This document shows, in pieces, positions 17,170-25,605 of a stretch of DNA of 64,000 bases. Position 1 is the first letter of the stretch, and each line of letters starts with the position of its first letter. Position numbers and translations under genes: made by a program. This stretch comes from Variovorax sp. JS1663 (lineage in GTDB: Bacteria; Pseudomonadota; Gammaproteobacteria; Burkholderiales; Burkholderiaceae_C): NCBI RefSeq assembly GCF_002157355.1, contig NZ_LYMK01000035.1:16480-80479 (forward strand), in the 5' to 3' direction. The notes beneath the pieces are model-generated. The model saw only the letters and a list, made by a program, of their open reading frames with translations, ran no database searches and was not told the DNA's origin.

Positions 17170-17310
17170 GAGAGTCGGACCTTGGGGTTGAAAAGAGACG
17201 GGGTCATCGTAGGTTTGCAGCCCCGGCGCCGGTAGGTCCGGCCAGGGACGCATGCTGTTGTTCGGGTGGCACCAATCGGCCGCTGCGCCTTGGCCCGTTG
17301 CTCGGCGGCC

Positions 17311-18318
17311 CTAGACCTGCTGCAGGTCCAGGTCGGCTGCGCACTGCAAGTCGGCGGCTCGGATCTTTTCGATCGCGAAGTCGATGAAGGCGCGCATGCG
17401 CGTGGGCAGGTGCTGGCGGCTCAGGTAGCAGATGTAGTGGCCGCGATCGTCGGGCGCGTGCTGCGCCAGGCAGGACACGAGCGTGCCGCCGCGCAAGTGG
17501 CCGCAGATCTGGTAGCCCGGCAGCTGCGCGATGCCTTGTCCGTTCAGCACGGCCTGCAGCACCAGGTCGCCGTCGTTGTAGGTGAGCCTGGAGCCCGGCG
17601 TGAGCTTGCGCATCTGCCCGTCGACCTTGAACTCCCATTCGGCGATGCGACTGGAGGCATGGCGGAAGTTGATGCAATGGTGCCGGGCCAGCTCATCCAC
17701 CGTGGCGGGCAGTCCGTGGGTCCGCCGGTAGGCCGGCGATGCGCACACCAGCAACTGCATCGGGATGATCTGCCTGGCGATGATCTGCGCATCCTCGATG
17801 CGCCCGTTGCGAAATTCGATGTCCACGCGATCGGTGATGAAGTCGGTCGGCTTGTCGCTCAGGACCAGCTCGAGGGTGACATCCGGGTAGGCGAGCTGGA
17901 AGTCGGCGAGCAGCGGCGCCACCACCTTGCGGCCGAAGCCCACGGCCGAGCTGATCCGCAGGTGTCCGCGTGGCGGGCCTTCGCGCAGGTCCTTCATCTC
18001 ATCGACCGCCTGCACGATCCGGTCCACGCCGGTGTGGCATCCGGCGTAGAAGATGTCGCCTTCGCGGGTCAGGGTGGTGCTGCGCGTGGTCCGCAGGAAC
18101 AGGCGGACGTTGAGCTGGTCCTCCAGCCGCTGCACGCTGCGGCTCACGGCCGAGCGGCCGATGCCCAGCCGGTCCGCGGCGCGGGCGAAGCTGCCTTCCG
18201 CCACCACGGCGATGAAGGCGACCACCCCTGCATAGGTCGTCGCGAAGCTGGAGGCCAGTGGGTCGGAACGCGGCGTGAGCGGCGCGGAGGATGAAAGGGA
18301 GAGGGGGGGTGTAGACAT
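17311..18318 (-). CDS. LysR-family transcriptional regulator
   Basis: A 335-residue LysR regulator: N-terminal winged helix-turn-helix (FIAVVAEGSFARAADRLGIGRSAVSRSVQRLE) preceded by about 25 Ser/Pro-rich residues, then the two-lobed effector-binding domain (HLRISSAVGFGRKVVAPLL, PTDFITDRVDIEFRNG). I chose ATG 18318; upstream in-frame TTG and GTG codons are possible. A 26-bp element at 18406-18431 lies about 90 bases upstream and recurs before the genes at 25275 and 25606. This regulator is therefore the best candidate to bind it and to control its own gene, the downstream hydrolase and AhpD-like genes, and the drug-pump operon. Confidence 0.9.
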   Translation of the reverse strand: MSTPPLSLSSSAPLTPRSDPLASSFATTYAGVVAFIAVVAEGSFARAADRLGIGRSAVSRSVQRLEDQLNVRLFLRTTRSTTLTREGDIFYAGCHTGVDRIVQAVDEMKDLREGPPRGHLRISSAVGFGRKVVAPLLADFQLAYPDVTLELVLSDKPTDFITDRVDIEFRNGRIEDAQIIARQIIPMQLLVCASPAYRRTHGLPATVDELARHHCINFRHASSRIAEWEFKVDGQMRKLTPGSRLTYNDGDLVLQAVLNGQGIAQLPGYQICGHLRGGTLVSCLAQHAPDDRGHYICYLSRQHLPTRMRAFIDFAIEKIRAADLQCAADLDLQQV

Positions 18319-18628
18319 GGCGGCTGGTCGGTCGGATGCGGTTGCAGAGTGCGGTGCCTCCACGAAAGAACGAGGCAACTTTGCACGCTCCGTGCCCCGT
18401 GGGCCAGTTAATGCCTGTCAAGCTTTGTTATGGATGCGCAGGCCGGCCCAGGGGAGCGGCTGCGCCCGGCGATTGGTGCCTGCCCGTCAACGCCGTGAGG
18501 CGTCGCGGATGCCTTCTGCGGCTGCATCGCCTTCCCTACGATGTACTGCATGAAGCTCTTTCTTTCCCTGCAGGGCTGAACGCCGTGACGACGCAGCAGT
18601 TTGACTTCCTCAACCCGCGGAGACGGCC
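18319..18628. other. Intergenic region between LysR gene and bestrophin gene
   Basis: About 310 bases with no supported gene. It holds the regulatory element at 18406-18431 and GCAAAGT (minus strand, 18384-18378), and must carry the promoters of both divergent genes. The bestrophin gene has a ribosome site GGAGACGG just before its ATG. Confidence 0.5.
18406..18431 (-). promoter_or_regulatory. Copy A of a 26-bp repeated regulatory element
   Basis: On the minus strand this reads ATAAC-AAAGCTTGACA-GGCA-TTAACT. Copies B (25369-25394) and C (25526-25551) share WTAAC-AAWGCTTGACA-N4-WTAACT with identical spacing, the two WTAAC units lying 20 bp apart, about two helical turns. Copies A and B also share GCAAAGT exactly 21 bases further downstream. 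The TTGACA inside could serve as a -35 box, but no good -10 box follows at 16-18 bp, which fits an activator-dependent promoter. Confidence 0.6.
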
Positions 18629-19639
18629 ATGCATCTGGGCAAGTCCTACAAGGTTTCCGAATTCATCGTCTGGACCCGGCGCAGGATCTACCTGCTTCTG
18701 GCCATTGCCTCCTTGCCGGTCATCCTCTACACGGTCTGTGGCCTGCGTTGGATGACCATGCCGCTGGCCATGGTCGGGCTGTTGGGAACGGCCACGTCCT
18801 TCATCGTCGGCTTCAAGAATGTCCAGACCTACCACCGGACGCTCGACGCGCAGCAATTGTGGACCGCCATCCTCGGCTCGAGCCGGTTCTGGGGCGCCAG
18901 CGTCCAGAACTATGGGCTGGGACTGGACGAGGTGCGCGAACTCATCGCGCGCCACCTGGCCTGGCTCAGTTGCCTGCGCTACGAGCTGAGGACCCCGAGG
19001 CCGTGGGAGACCATGGAAAAGGCTTCGCATGCCGAATACCGGCGCTGCAGGTACCGCATTCCCGAGCACGAGACACCGCTTGAGGAGGCGCTGCGCGGGC
19101 AACTGTCGCCGGCGGAACTTCGGCTGGTGCTGGACGCTGAGGACAAGGCCCTGCAGGTGCTCTGGCTTCAGGGGCGGGGCCTGAAGCGCCTCCTGGACGA
19201 GGGCCACCTGTCCTTGACCTGCCACCTCGAGCTGCACAAGCTGCTCAAGGAGTTCATCGGGCAGCAAGGCCATGCCGAACGCATCAAGAACTACCCGTAC
19301 CCGAGGCAATACGCCATCATCAACACGATCTTCGTGTGGGCGTTCTGCACGCTGCTTCCGTTCGGGCTGCTGCAGGAGTTCGACAAGCTCAACCAGGGCG
19401 TTTCCGGCCTCATGCAAGGCAACATGGTGTGGTTGGTGGTGCCCTTCAGCGCCACCATTTCCTGGATGTACACCTCCCTGGACCTGGTGGGCGAGAGCAC
19501 AGAGAACCCCTTCGAAGGCGGTGCCAACGACGTGCCGATCAGCTACGTCTCCAGGCGCGTCGAGCGGGAGCTGCTCGCGCAGTCGGGGGCACTTTCGCTG
19601 CCGGCCCTGCCGAAGCCGATCAACGACATCCTAATGTGA
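18629..19639 (+). CDS. Bestrophin-family anion channel protein
   Basis: A 336-residue inner-membrane protein of the bestrophin family (formerly UPF0187). Four hydrophobic segments are visible, two near residues 22-65 and two near 237-285 (NTIFVWAFCTLLPFGLL, VWLVVPFSATISWMYTSLDLVGES). The family features FIVGFKNVQTYHR and, near the end, the acidic loop ESTENPFEGGANDVPI are conserved. Bacterial bestrophins form pentameric channels, some anion- and some cation-selective. The start ATG follows GGAGACGG. It is a single gene, divergent from the LysR gene; no partner is obvious. Confidence 0.9.
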   Translation: MHLGKSYKVSEFIVWTRRRIYLLLAIASLPVILYTVCGLRWMTMPLAMVGLLGTATSFIVGFKNVQTYHRTLDAQQLWTAILGSSRFWGASVQNYGLGLDEVRELIARHLAWLSCLRYELRTPRPWETMEKASHAEYRRCRYRIPEHETPLEEALRGQLSPAELRLVLDAEDKALQVLWLQGRGLKRLLDEGHLSLTCHLELHKLLKEFIGQQGHAERIKNYPYPRQYAIINTIFVWAFCTLLPFGLLQEFDKLNQGVSGLMQGNMVWLVVPFSATISWMYTSLDLVGESTENPFEGGANDVPISYVSRRVERELLAQSGALSLPALPKPINDILM

Positions 19640-19777
19640 ACGGATCGCCCGGGCATTGGTGCGGACGGCGCAACATGGTGAGGCCACCTGCACGGCTATC
19701 GGGCGAGCGCCTTCAGACCTAGCATCGAGGCAACTTTGGGCATTCCAGCGCCAGTACCCCTGCCGCTCTTCTCGATC

Positions 19778-20302
19778 ATGGCCAAGCTGCAAGCTCCTCC
19801 AGTCTCGCTCCTGAACAAGTACAGCGGGGCCGATTTCCAGCCCATCTACGGCACCACGGTCACCGTCAGCGGTGGGGAGGCCGAGCATGCACGGGCCTCG
19901 GGCACTGCGCGGTCGGACGATGGCAACCTCGAAGTGGATCTGCGCCTGCCCTCCGCGATGGGTGGCGAGGGCGGAGGCACCAATCCCGAGCAGTTGTTCG
20001 CAGCCGCGTATGCGGCCTGCTTCCATGGAGCGCTGAACCTGCTGGCCAGTCGCAACGGAATCGTGATGCGCGGTGCCAGCGTCGAAGTGTCGGTGGTCTT
20101 CGGCCGCGACCCGATGGATGGCCTGTTCGCGCTGACGGCGGACGTGCGCATCTACCTGCCGGGCATCGAGAAGAGCGTGGCCCAGGAGCTGGTGCGCAAT
20201 ACGGAACGGCTGTGCCCCTACGCGAAGATGGCGAGGAGCGGCATCACCAGCGTGGTGGCGCTGGCGGACGCCGGGTCCGGCAAGGTCAACAACAAGCAAT
20301 GA
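19778..20302 (+). CDS. Ohr/OsmC-family organic hydroperoxide reductase
   Basis: A 174-residue cytoplasmic thiol peroxidase of the Ohr/OsmC family, which reduces organic hydroperoxides using two cysteines. Peroxidatic C81 lies in AAAYAACFHGALN and resolving C146 in ERLCPYAKM, both in the expected contexts; GGEGGGTNPEQLFAAAYAACF is the family signature region. It is 30 or so residues longer than typical Ohr, with extra sequence at both ends (begins MAKLQAPPVSLLNKYSG). The ATG at 19778 lacks a clear ribosome site; an upstream TTG at 19736 is possible. No MarR-type OhrR regulator is adjacent. Confidence 0.85.
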   Translation: MAKLQAPPVSLLNKYSGADFQPIYGTTVTVSGGEAEHARASGTARSDDGNLEVDLRLPSAMGGEGGGTNPEQLFAAAYAACFHGALNLLASRNGIVMRGASVEVSVVFGRDPMDGLFALTADVRIYLPGIEKSVAQELVRNTERLCPYAKMARSGITSVVALADAGSGKVNNKQ

Positions 20303-20364
20303 CACGCGTCGAAGGGGAAGCTACCGACCCTGGCGGGCACGACATCCCCCCGGGCGACCGCGCG

Positions 20365-21444
20365 CTATCGCATCCCGATCTCGGTGCGGCAACAGTTCGC
20401 GGTGTCACGCCGTTCGCCGATACGGATCTTCGGCGTCACGGACATGCCGACCCGCAGCTTCGCTGCCGCGGATTGGCCGGGATCGATGCGGATGCGAACA
20501 GGGAGACGCTGGACGATCTTCGTGAAGTTGCCCGTGGCGTTGTGCGGCGCAACGGCGGAGTAGCTGACGCCGCTGGCCGGGCCCAGGCTTTCCACCGTGC
20601 CTTTCAGCATCTCGCCCGGCAAGGCATCCACTTCGATGTCCACGGCATGCCCGGCTTGCACGCGCGCCAGCTGTGTTTCGCGGAAGTTGGCCGCGATATA
20701 GACGGCGTCGAGCGGAACAATCGCCACCAACGGTTTCCCCGGGCTCACGAAGGCGCCGACGCGCACCGATTTCTGCCCGATCGTCCCATCGAACGGCGCA
20801 GTGATACGCGTATAGGAAAGCTTCAGTTCGGCGGCGGCTTGCACGGATTGCGCCTGGGAGAGAGCCGCCTTGGCCTTCTCCAGATCCGCCTTGAGGACGC
20901 CCACTTGCTGGCGGGCCGCTTGCAGTCCGGCCAGGTTCTTTTCTCCTGCGGCCAGCTGAATGCTCAACTGTGCTTCGGCCTGCTGCAGTGCCTGCAGGGT
21001 GCCTGATCCATCCGCGGCAAGATTGCGATAGCGGACCTGATTCGTCCTGGCCAGTTTGAGCGAGGCATCGTCCGCCTGCACTGCGGCCTGGGCCTGGCGA
21101 ATCGCGGTTTCCTGGAGGACGAGGCGCGCCTGCAGACCGACGATATTGGCTCGGGCAGCTTCGACCTCGGCCTTCGCTGCGTTCACCGCCACAACAAAAT
21201 CACGATCGTCGATGGTGGCGAGCAAGTCGCCTGACTTCACGGGCTGGTTGTCTTCGATCAATACCTTGTCCACCGTTCCCGCCACCTGGGGCGCGACGAT
21301 CGTGAAGTCGGCGTGTACATAGGCGTCGTCCGTCGACTGGGTCGATGCGCTGGACGCGGGGCGATTCAGGTAGAGCGCGCCGCCGATCAGCACTGCAAGC
21401 AGCAGTGCTGCGCTGACGATCCTGGCTGTCTTTGGCAATGCCAT
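20365..21444 (-). CDS. HlyD/EmrA-type membrane fusion protein
   Basis: A 359-residue periplasmic adaptor anchored by one N-terminal helix (residues 9-26). It shows the lipoyl halves (DDAYVHADFTIVAPQVAGTVDKVLIEDNQPVKSGDLL and TRITAPFDGTIGQKSVRVGAFVSPGKPLV) with a long alpha-helical hairpin between, the architecture of EmrA-type adaptors that join a DHA2 transporter to an outer-membrane channel. It is the last gene of the operon, starting 5 bases after the transporter stop. The C-terminus (RRDTANCCRTEIGMR) has an unusual Cys pair. Confidence 0.92.
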   Translation of the reverse strand: MALPKTARIVSAALLLAVLIGGALYLNRPASSASTQSTDDAYVHADFTIVAPQVAGTVDKVLIEDNQPVKSGDLLATIDDRDFVVAVNAAKAEVEAARANIVGLQARLVLQETAIRQAQAAVQADDASLKLARTNQVRYRNLAADGSGTLQALQQAEAQLSIQLAAGEKNLAGLQAARQQVGVLKADLEKAKAALSQAQSVQAAAELKLSYTRITAPFDGTIGQKSVRVGAFVSPGKPLVAIVPLDAVYIAANFRETQLARVQAGHAVDIEVDALPGEMLKGTVESLGPASGVSYSAVAPHNATGNFTKIVQRLPVRIRIDPGQSAAAKLRVGMSVTPKIRIGERRDTANCCRTEIGMR

Positions 21445-21449
21445 GGCGG

Positions 21450-23030
21450 TTATCCGTGTGAAGGGGATGAAGCAGAAGAATCGGTCGATGCGGCGCCCAG
21501 GTCGGGCGCCGGGATATGGGTCAGCCGAAGCACGAGAGGAATCATCAGGAGAGCGAGCACGCCCAGAACGCGGTAGGCATCGGCAGTAGCCAGCACCGGC
21601 GACTGCAGGCTGATCACCGTCATCAGTTGGGAAGACTCCGGCGGATTCGCCAGGGAGTTGCTGACCATACCCGCGTGGTCCAGCAACATGTCCGCATGGA
21701 AGCGGGCGCGTACCGCTGTGAACTGCCCGACCACCGCGGCGCCCAGCAACGAGCCGAAGGCGCGCAGCGCGTTGATCGTGCCGGAAATGTAAGGACCTTC
21801 CGTGGGCAGCACGACGCTGGTGATCAGGAAAAGCATCGACACCACGGCCATCGGTTGACCGAAGGCTTGCAACGTCTGCGCGACAACGAACTGGTCCCGG
21901 TTCCAGTCAGCCGCCAATCGTGAGCCGCAGAGGCATGCGAGTGCGACCAGAGCCAGGCCGAGCGCGAATACCAGACGCGCATCCACCCATTTCTGATAGA
22001 GCACCAGTGCCACCACCGATCCCAGGACAAGCTGGGGCAGGGCCACGATCAGACCCACCGGTGCAGTCTGCATGGAACGGTAGTCCTGGATTTGCCCCAG
22101 GTAGCTGGCGGGCAATTGCGAGCCGGACAGAAGAACGATCAGCAGAAGGACGAACAGGATGCAGCCCAGTCCCAGGTTGCGGCGCCCGAGGATCTGCAGC
22201 TTGAGGAATGGCGAGGGGTGATACCACTCGGTCAGCAGGTAGACGAATAGAAGGGCGAGCCCGGCCAGCAACGCCACGGTGATCAACGGCGAGTTGAACC
22301 AGTCCAGCCGCACGCCCTGGTCGAGCGCGACCGTGATCGAGCCGAGCGCCGGTATGCCGACGGCCATGCCGAACCAGTTGGCCTGCCGAAAGCGATCCCA
22401 CTGGATCGCCTCGAGCGAGAGTCCCCAGTTCACCAGCAGTCCGGCGACGATGGCCAGCGGCACGATCTGCCAATACACCCAGCGCCAGTCGAAGATGCCA
22501 TCCGTCCACTGCCCGGCCAGCCAGATGGCGAGGTTGGGCGCGAAGGTGGCGGTCATCGCATAGAGCGCCAGTCCATGCAGCCGAATCTGCAGCGGCAGGA
22601 ACTTCAGGGCGGCCATCATCAGGATGGGAATCAAGGTACCGCTGCTGATGCCCTGGAGAAAGCGCAGGCACAGAAGCAGGGTCAAGTCCTGGATGAATGG
22701 CAGCAGCACGGCCAGCAACGCACAGCTGCCGACCATCCACAGGTGAAAGCGCCGCAGCGACAGGGTGATGGCGAACCATGCCGCAAAGGGCATCGCGATC
22801 AGTTCGCCGGCGGTATAGGCGGTGGAGAGCCAGGACGCATCGTCCAGGTCGAAGCCGAGTGCGCCACGGACATCGGCCAGTGCCAATGCGCCGACGCGAT
22901 TGTTCAGTCCCGCCATCATCGCGGCGAGGAAGATGCCTAGCAGTCCGGCCATGGCACGCATGGAGGGCGCGGCCGGGGCGGCCTGAAAACCGGGCGCGGC
23001 GGATCGCCCTGGCAAGGTGTCGGTGGTCAT
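21450..23030 (-). CDS. DHA2-family MFS multidrug transporter (EmrB-like)
   Basis: A 526-residue major facilitator of the DHA2 (14-helix) drug:H+ antiporter family. It has many hydrophobic segments. Its N-terminal LGIFLAAMMAGLNNRVGALALADV and WLSTAYTAGELIAMPFAAW correspond to the first helices and motif D1 region of EmrB-like proteins. With the adaptor (20365) and outer-membrane factor (23027) it should build a tripartite pump exporting hydrophobic compounds across both membranes. Its start overlaps the stop of the outer-membrane gene in ATGA, implying coupled translation. Substrates are unknown. Confidence 0.92.
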   Translation of the reverse strand: MTTDTLPGRSAAPGFQAAPAAPSMRAMAGLLGIFLAAMMAGLNNRVGALALADVRGALGFDLDDASWLSTAYTAGELIAMPFAAWFAITLSLRRFHLWMVGSCALLAVLLPFIQDLTLLLCLRFLQGISSGTLIPILMMAALKFLPLQIRLHGLALYAMTATFAPNLAIWLAGQWTDGIFDWRWVYWQIVPLAIVAGLLVNWGLSLEAIQWDRFRQANWFGMAVGIPALGSITVALDQGVRLDWFNSPLITVALLAGLALLFVYLLTEWYHPSPFLKLQILGRRNLGLGCILFVLLLIVLLSGSQLPASYLGQIQDYRSMQTAPVGLIVALPQLVLGSVVALVLYQKWVDARLVFALGLALVALACLCGSRLAADWNRDQFVVAQTLQAFGQPMAVVSMLFLITSVVLPTEGPYISGTINALRAFGSLLGAAVVGQFTAVRARFHADMLLDHAGMVSNSLANPPESSQLMTVISLQSPVLATADAYRVLGVLALLMIPLVLRLTHIPAPDLGAASTDSSASSPSHG

Positions 23031-24523
23031 TGCCCGGTCCCTTCTGTGGGCGCCGATGCAAGTTCGAGTGCTCCCGGGTCCCAGCCGCCGCCCAGCGACT
23101 TGTAGAGGTTCACGAGGGTGAGCGCGGCGGCTGTCGCGCTGCCGTTGAGACTGGTCTGGCTGGCCAGCAGGTTGCGCTGCGCCGTCAGCACGCTCAGATA
23201 GTCGGCGGCACCCTCCTGATAGCCTCGCTCGGCGATCCGCAGCGCCTCTGCGCTCTGCTCATGGGAGACCAGCAACTCGGCGTGTTGACGCTGCTGGGCG
23301 GCCCAGGCGTCCAGGGCATTGTCCACCTCGTGCCACGCGCGCAGCACCGTCTGCCGGTAGGCGAGGGCTGCCGTCTTCTGCTGTGCCTCGTTCAGCGCCA
23401 GTCGCTGGGCGAGTCTGCCACCCTGGAAGATCGGAAGGAAGACCGTCGGACCCACGGAAAAGAACCGGGAGTCCCAGCTGCCGAGATCGCCGAATTCGGA
23501 AGCTTCGACGCCGATTCGGCCCTTCAAGCCGATCCGCGGGTAGAAGTCGGCCTTCGCGACCCCGATGGCGGCCGTTGCGGCATGGAGCAGCGCTTCGGCA
23601 CGCAGGATGTCCGGCCGCCTGCGCGCCAGTTCGGACGGAACACCGACCGGGACATCGGCCGGGAGCGCAGGCAGGGGCATCGCGTCGCGCACCCGATCAT
23701 CGATGGCGCGCGGCGGCGCGCCGAGGAGCAGGGCCAGTGCGTTCATCTGGGCGTTGCGACGCTGCGTCAACTCGGGAACCAGCGCCCTGACCGTGGCCAG
23801 CTGCGCAAGCGCCGACGAGGTCTCGAAGCGTGTGGCGACCCCCTGGCGCTGACGGCTTTCCGCCAGGCCGAGCGTGCGTTCGGCGACGACCCGGTTCTGC
23901 TCCGCGATGTCCAGCTGTGCCTGCGTGCCGCGCAACTGCAAGTAGGTTCGCGCCACTTCGGCAGACAAAGCCACGCATGCCGCCTCGCGGTCGTACACCG
24001 CCGCGTCCAGCGTCGCCTGTGCCCCTTCGCGGGCGCGCCGGGCGCGGCCCCACAGGTCGATCTCCCAGCTGGCATCGAAGCCCAGCTGCCAGAGGTTGCT
24101 GGGCGTGGTCGGTGCGCCCAACGCGGCAAGCTTGCCGTTTTCACTCAGGGCCTCACGCGCGTAGCTGGCGCCGAGGCCCACGCTGGGCAGCAGGTCTGCC
24201 GAAGCGATGCCCCGTTGCGCGCGGCTTTGCTCGATGCGGGAGGACGCGATCTGAAGATCGAGATTGGCCGCCTGGGCATTCGCCTGCAGGTCGGCCAGCA
24301 GCGCGTCATTGAAGAGCGTCCACCATGGCGTGGGGACGTCGGCGCCGGAGGGCTGCATGGCACCGACGTGATCCGCCCTCGGGGTCAGCGCGACTTCGTG
24401 CAGCCCGCTCTCGGGTCTCACGAAATCCGGACCCACCGCGCAGCCGGGCAGCAGCAAGGCCAGCCACAACGCCGCGCTCGCGCGCAGCGCCCCGTTCCCT
24501 GGTGTGCCGGCTCGGGCGTTCAT
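23027..24523 (-). CDS. NodT/OprM-family outer-membrane efflux lipoprotein
   Basis: A 498-residue outer-membrane factor of the TolC superfamily, NodT branch. The signal sequence ends in a lipobox (LALLLPGCAVGPDFVRPE), and the mature part has the duplicated helical repeats (NLDLQIASSRIEQSRAQRGIASADLLPSVG; ATAAIGVAKADFYPRIGL). It forms the channel for the MFS/HlyD pump encoded downstream. I placed the start at ATG 24523, which overlaps the stop of the NmrA-like gene as ATGA; the frame is open further upstream, but coupling and the signal peptide favour this codon. Confidence 0.92.
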   Translation of the reverse strand: MNARAGTPGNGALRASAALWLALLLPGCAVGPDFVRPESGLHEVALTPRADHVGAMQPSGADVPTPWWTLFNDALLADLQANAQAANLDLQIASSRIEQSRAQRGIASADLLPSVGLGASYAREALSENGKLAALGAPTTPSNLWQLGFDASWEIDLWGRARRAREGAQATLDAAVYDREAACVALSAEVARTYLQLRGTQAQLDIAEQNRVVAERTLGLAESRQRQGVATRFETSSALAQLATVRALVPELTQRRNAQMNALALLLGAPPRAIDDRVRDAMPLPALPADVPVGVPSELARRRPDILRAEALLHAATAAIGVAKADFYPRIGLKGRIGVEASEFGDLGSWDSRFFSVGPTVFLPIFQGGRLAQRLALNEAQQKTAALAYRQTVLRAWHEVDNALDAWAAQQRQHAELLVSHEQSAEALRIAERGYQEGAADYLSVLTAQRNLLASQTSLNGSATAAALTLVNLYKSLGGGWDPGALELASAPTEGTGQ

Positions 24524-25275
24524 CGGGGCGTCTTCTGCAGGGCGAACCATCCATCGAAGCCGAGCTCGCCGAGCCACGGGTTGTCGCCGGGCACCAGCGT
24601 GTCGTCCTTGAGCTCGGCGCCGAAGTAGCGCGCATGCACGTCCGCCACCACGGTGCGCGGGTCGTTCGTCTTCGCAAGAAAGCGCTGGACGAGCTCCGAC
24701 AGGCGCACGCGCTCGGGTCCGGCGATCTCCACCACGCCGTTGACGGGCGCTCCCACCGTGAATTCGGCCATCGCCGCGGCCACGTCGTCCGAAGCGATCG
24801 GCTGCATGAAGGCCGGGGACAGGCGCACCGTCTTGTCGTCGGCCGCCGACTGGACGATGCCGCCGAGGAACTCGAAGAACTGGGTGGAGTGGACGATGGT
24901 GTAGGGGATCTTCGATTCGCGGATGAGTTTTTCCTGCGCGATCTTGCCGCGGAAGTAGCCGCTCTCGGCGAGGCGGTCGGTGCCCACGACGGACAGCGCG
25001 ACGTGGTGCCTGACGCCGGCCTTCTCTTCGGCGGCCAGCAGGTTGCGGCCGGAAGTCTGGAAGAACTCGAGGACGGCCTTGTCCTCGAAAGAGGGCGAGT
25101 TGGCGACGTCGACGACGACCTGGGCGCCGGCGAGTGCTGCGTCCAAGCCCTCGCCCGTCATCGTGTTGACACCCGACGCGGGCGATGCGGCGATGGCCTC
25201 GTGGTCCATGTCGCGCAGGTTGTTGACGAGCTTGCTGCCGATGAGGCCGCTGCCTCCGATGACGACGATCTTCAT
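24520..25275 (-). CDS. NmrA-like NAD(P)-binding protein
   Basis: A 251-residue atypical short-chain dehydrogenase of the NmrA/NAD(P)H-binding group. The Rossmann glycine motif GGSGLIG lies at residues 8-14 (MKIVVIGGSGLIGSKLV). The YFRGKIAQEKLI region carries Tyr and Lys in the classical relative position (Y-x3-K), so enzymatic activity is possible; many relatives are redox sensors or quinone reductases. It is the first gene of an operon continuing into an outer-membrane factor, DHA2 transporter and adaptor, with a 4-base ATGA overlap to the next gene. Copy B of the 26-bp element lies about 95 bases upstream. A role in detoxifying the compound that the pump exports is a reasonable inference. 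Confidence 0.88.
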   Translation of the reverse strand: MKIVVIGGSGLIGSKLVNNLRDMDHEAIAASPASGVNTMTGEGLDAALAGAQVVVDVANSPSFEDKAVLEFFQTSGRNLLAAEEKAGVRHHVALSVVGTDRLAESGYFRGKIAQEKLIRESKIPYTIVHSTQFFEFLGGIVQSAADDKTVRLSPAFMQPIASDDVAAAMAEFTVGAPVNGVVEIAGPERVRLSELVQRFLAKTNDPRTVVADVHARYFGAELKDDTLVPGDNPWLGELGFDGWFALQKTPR

Positions 25276-25368
25276 GATGGATCCTTCAGTGGCCCCGAGG
25301 GGCGTTGGGTTGAGAGCGCTGGAAAGGAATGCCGATGCCTACTTTGCTCGGGCGGGCGAGCGAAGGCG

Positions 25369-25394
25369 AGTTATTCGGTGTCAAGCTTTGTTAT
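25369..25394 (-). promoter_or_regulatory. Copy B of the 26-bp repeated regulatory element
   Basis: On the minus strand it reads ATAAC-AAAGCTTGACA-CCGA-ATAACT, facing the NmrA/efflux operon whose start is 94 bases further on. The first 16 bases are identical to copy A. GCAAAGT follows 21 bases downstream (25347-25341), the same spacing as at copy A, which supports a shared promoter architecture. Confidence 0.6.
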
Positions 25395-25416
25395 GGGGCC
25401 GGTGGTGGCCGCATTT

Positions 25417-25443
25417 CGTGCTGCTCGTGCTGCTCGTGCTGCT
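25417..25443. repeat. Three tandem copies of CGTGCTGCT
   Basis: Three perfect 9-bp units lie side by side in the divergent intergenic region between elements B and C. This may be simple slippage sequence; the spacing role, if any, is unknown. Confidence 0.7.
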
Positions 25444-25525
25444 GCCGGCCTTGAGCGGCTGCTTCCACGAGCGCGACGAGGCTGCACGGAGCTTGCGCGT
25501 GGGGTCGTCGCTCCGAGTGATCGTC

Positions 25526-25551
25526 TTAACAATGCTTGACAAAGCATAACT
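25526..25551 (+). promoter_or_regulatory. Copy C of the 26-bp repeated regulatory element
   Basis: On the plus strand it reads TTAAC-AATGCTTGACA-AAGC-ATAACT, facing the SnoaL-like gene that starts 55 bases further on. It contains the dyad ATGCTT-N4-AAGCAT. It is the least conserved of the three copies and lacks the downstream GCAAAGT. Confidence 0.55.
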
Positions 25552-25605
25552 TTCACTTGGCGTCGGGCTCACGGACGATGGCAGGCGCCGTCCTGGAGAA
25601 TTCTC

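Larger units (their letters stand above)
25276..25605. other. Divergent control region with two copies of the 26-bp element
   Basis: About 330 bases between the pump operon (minus) and the SnoaL-like gene (plus). It contains element B facing left, element C facing right, and three perfect tandem copies of a 9-mer at 25417-25443. I find no supported gene. Confidence 0.55.

Noticed and set aside
16034..17195. Near-identical leaders (CAACCCCAAGG) before the AhpD-like and alpha/beta-hydrolase genes as a riboswitch or repeat element
   Set aside because: The match is only about 11-15 bases and centres on the ribosome-binding region, so a shared ribosome-site context explains it.
25390..25549. A lipoprotein-like frame (WWPHFVLLVLLVLLPALSGC) in the divergent intergenic region
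   Set aside because: The lipobox-like part is produced by three tandem copies of a 9-mer. The frame has no ribosome site, needs a TTG start, and runs through the regulatory element C to its stop. I think it is chance.
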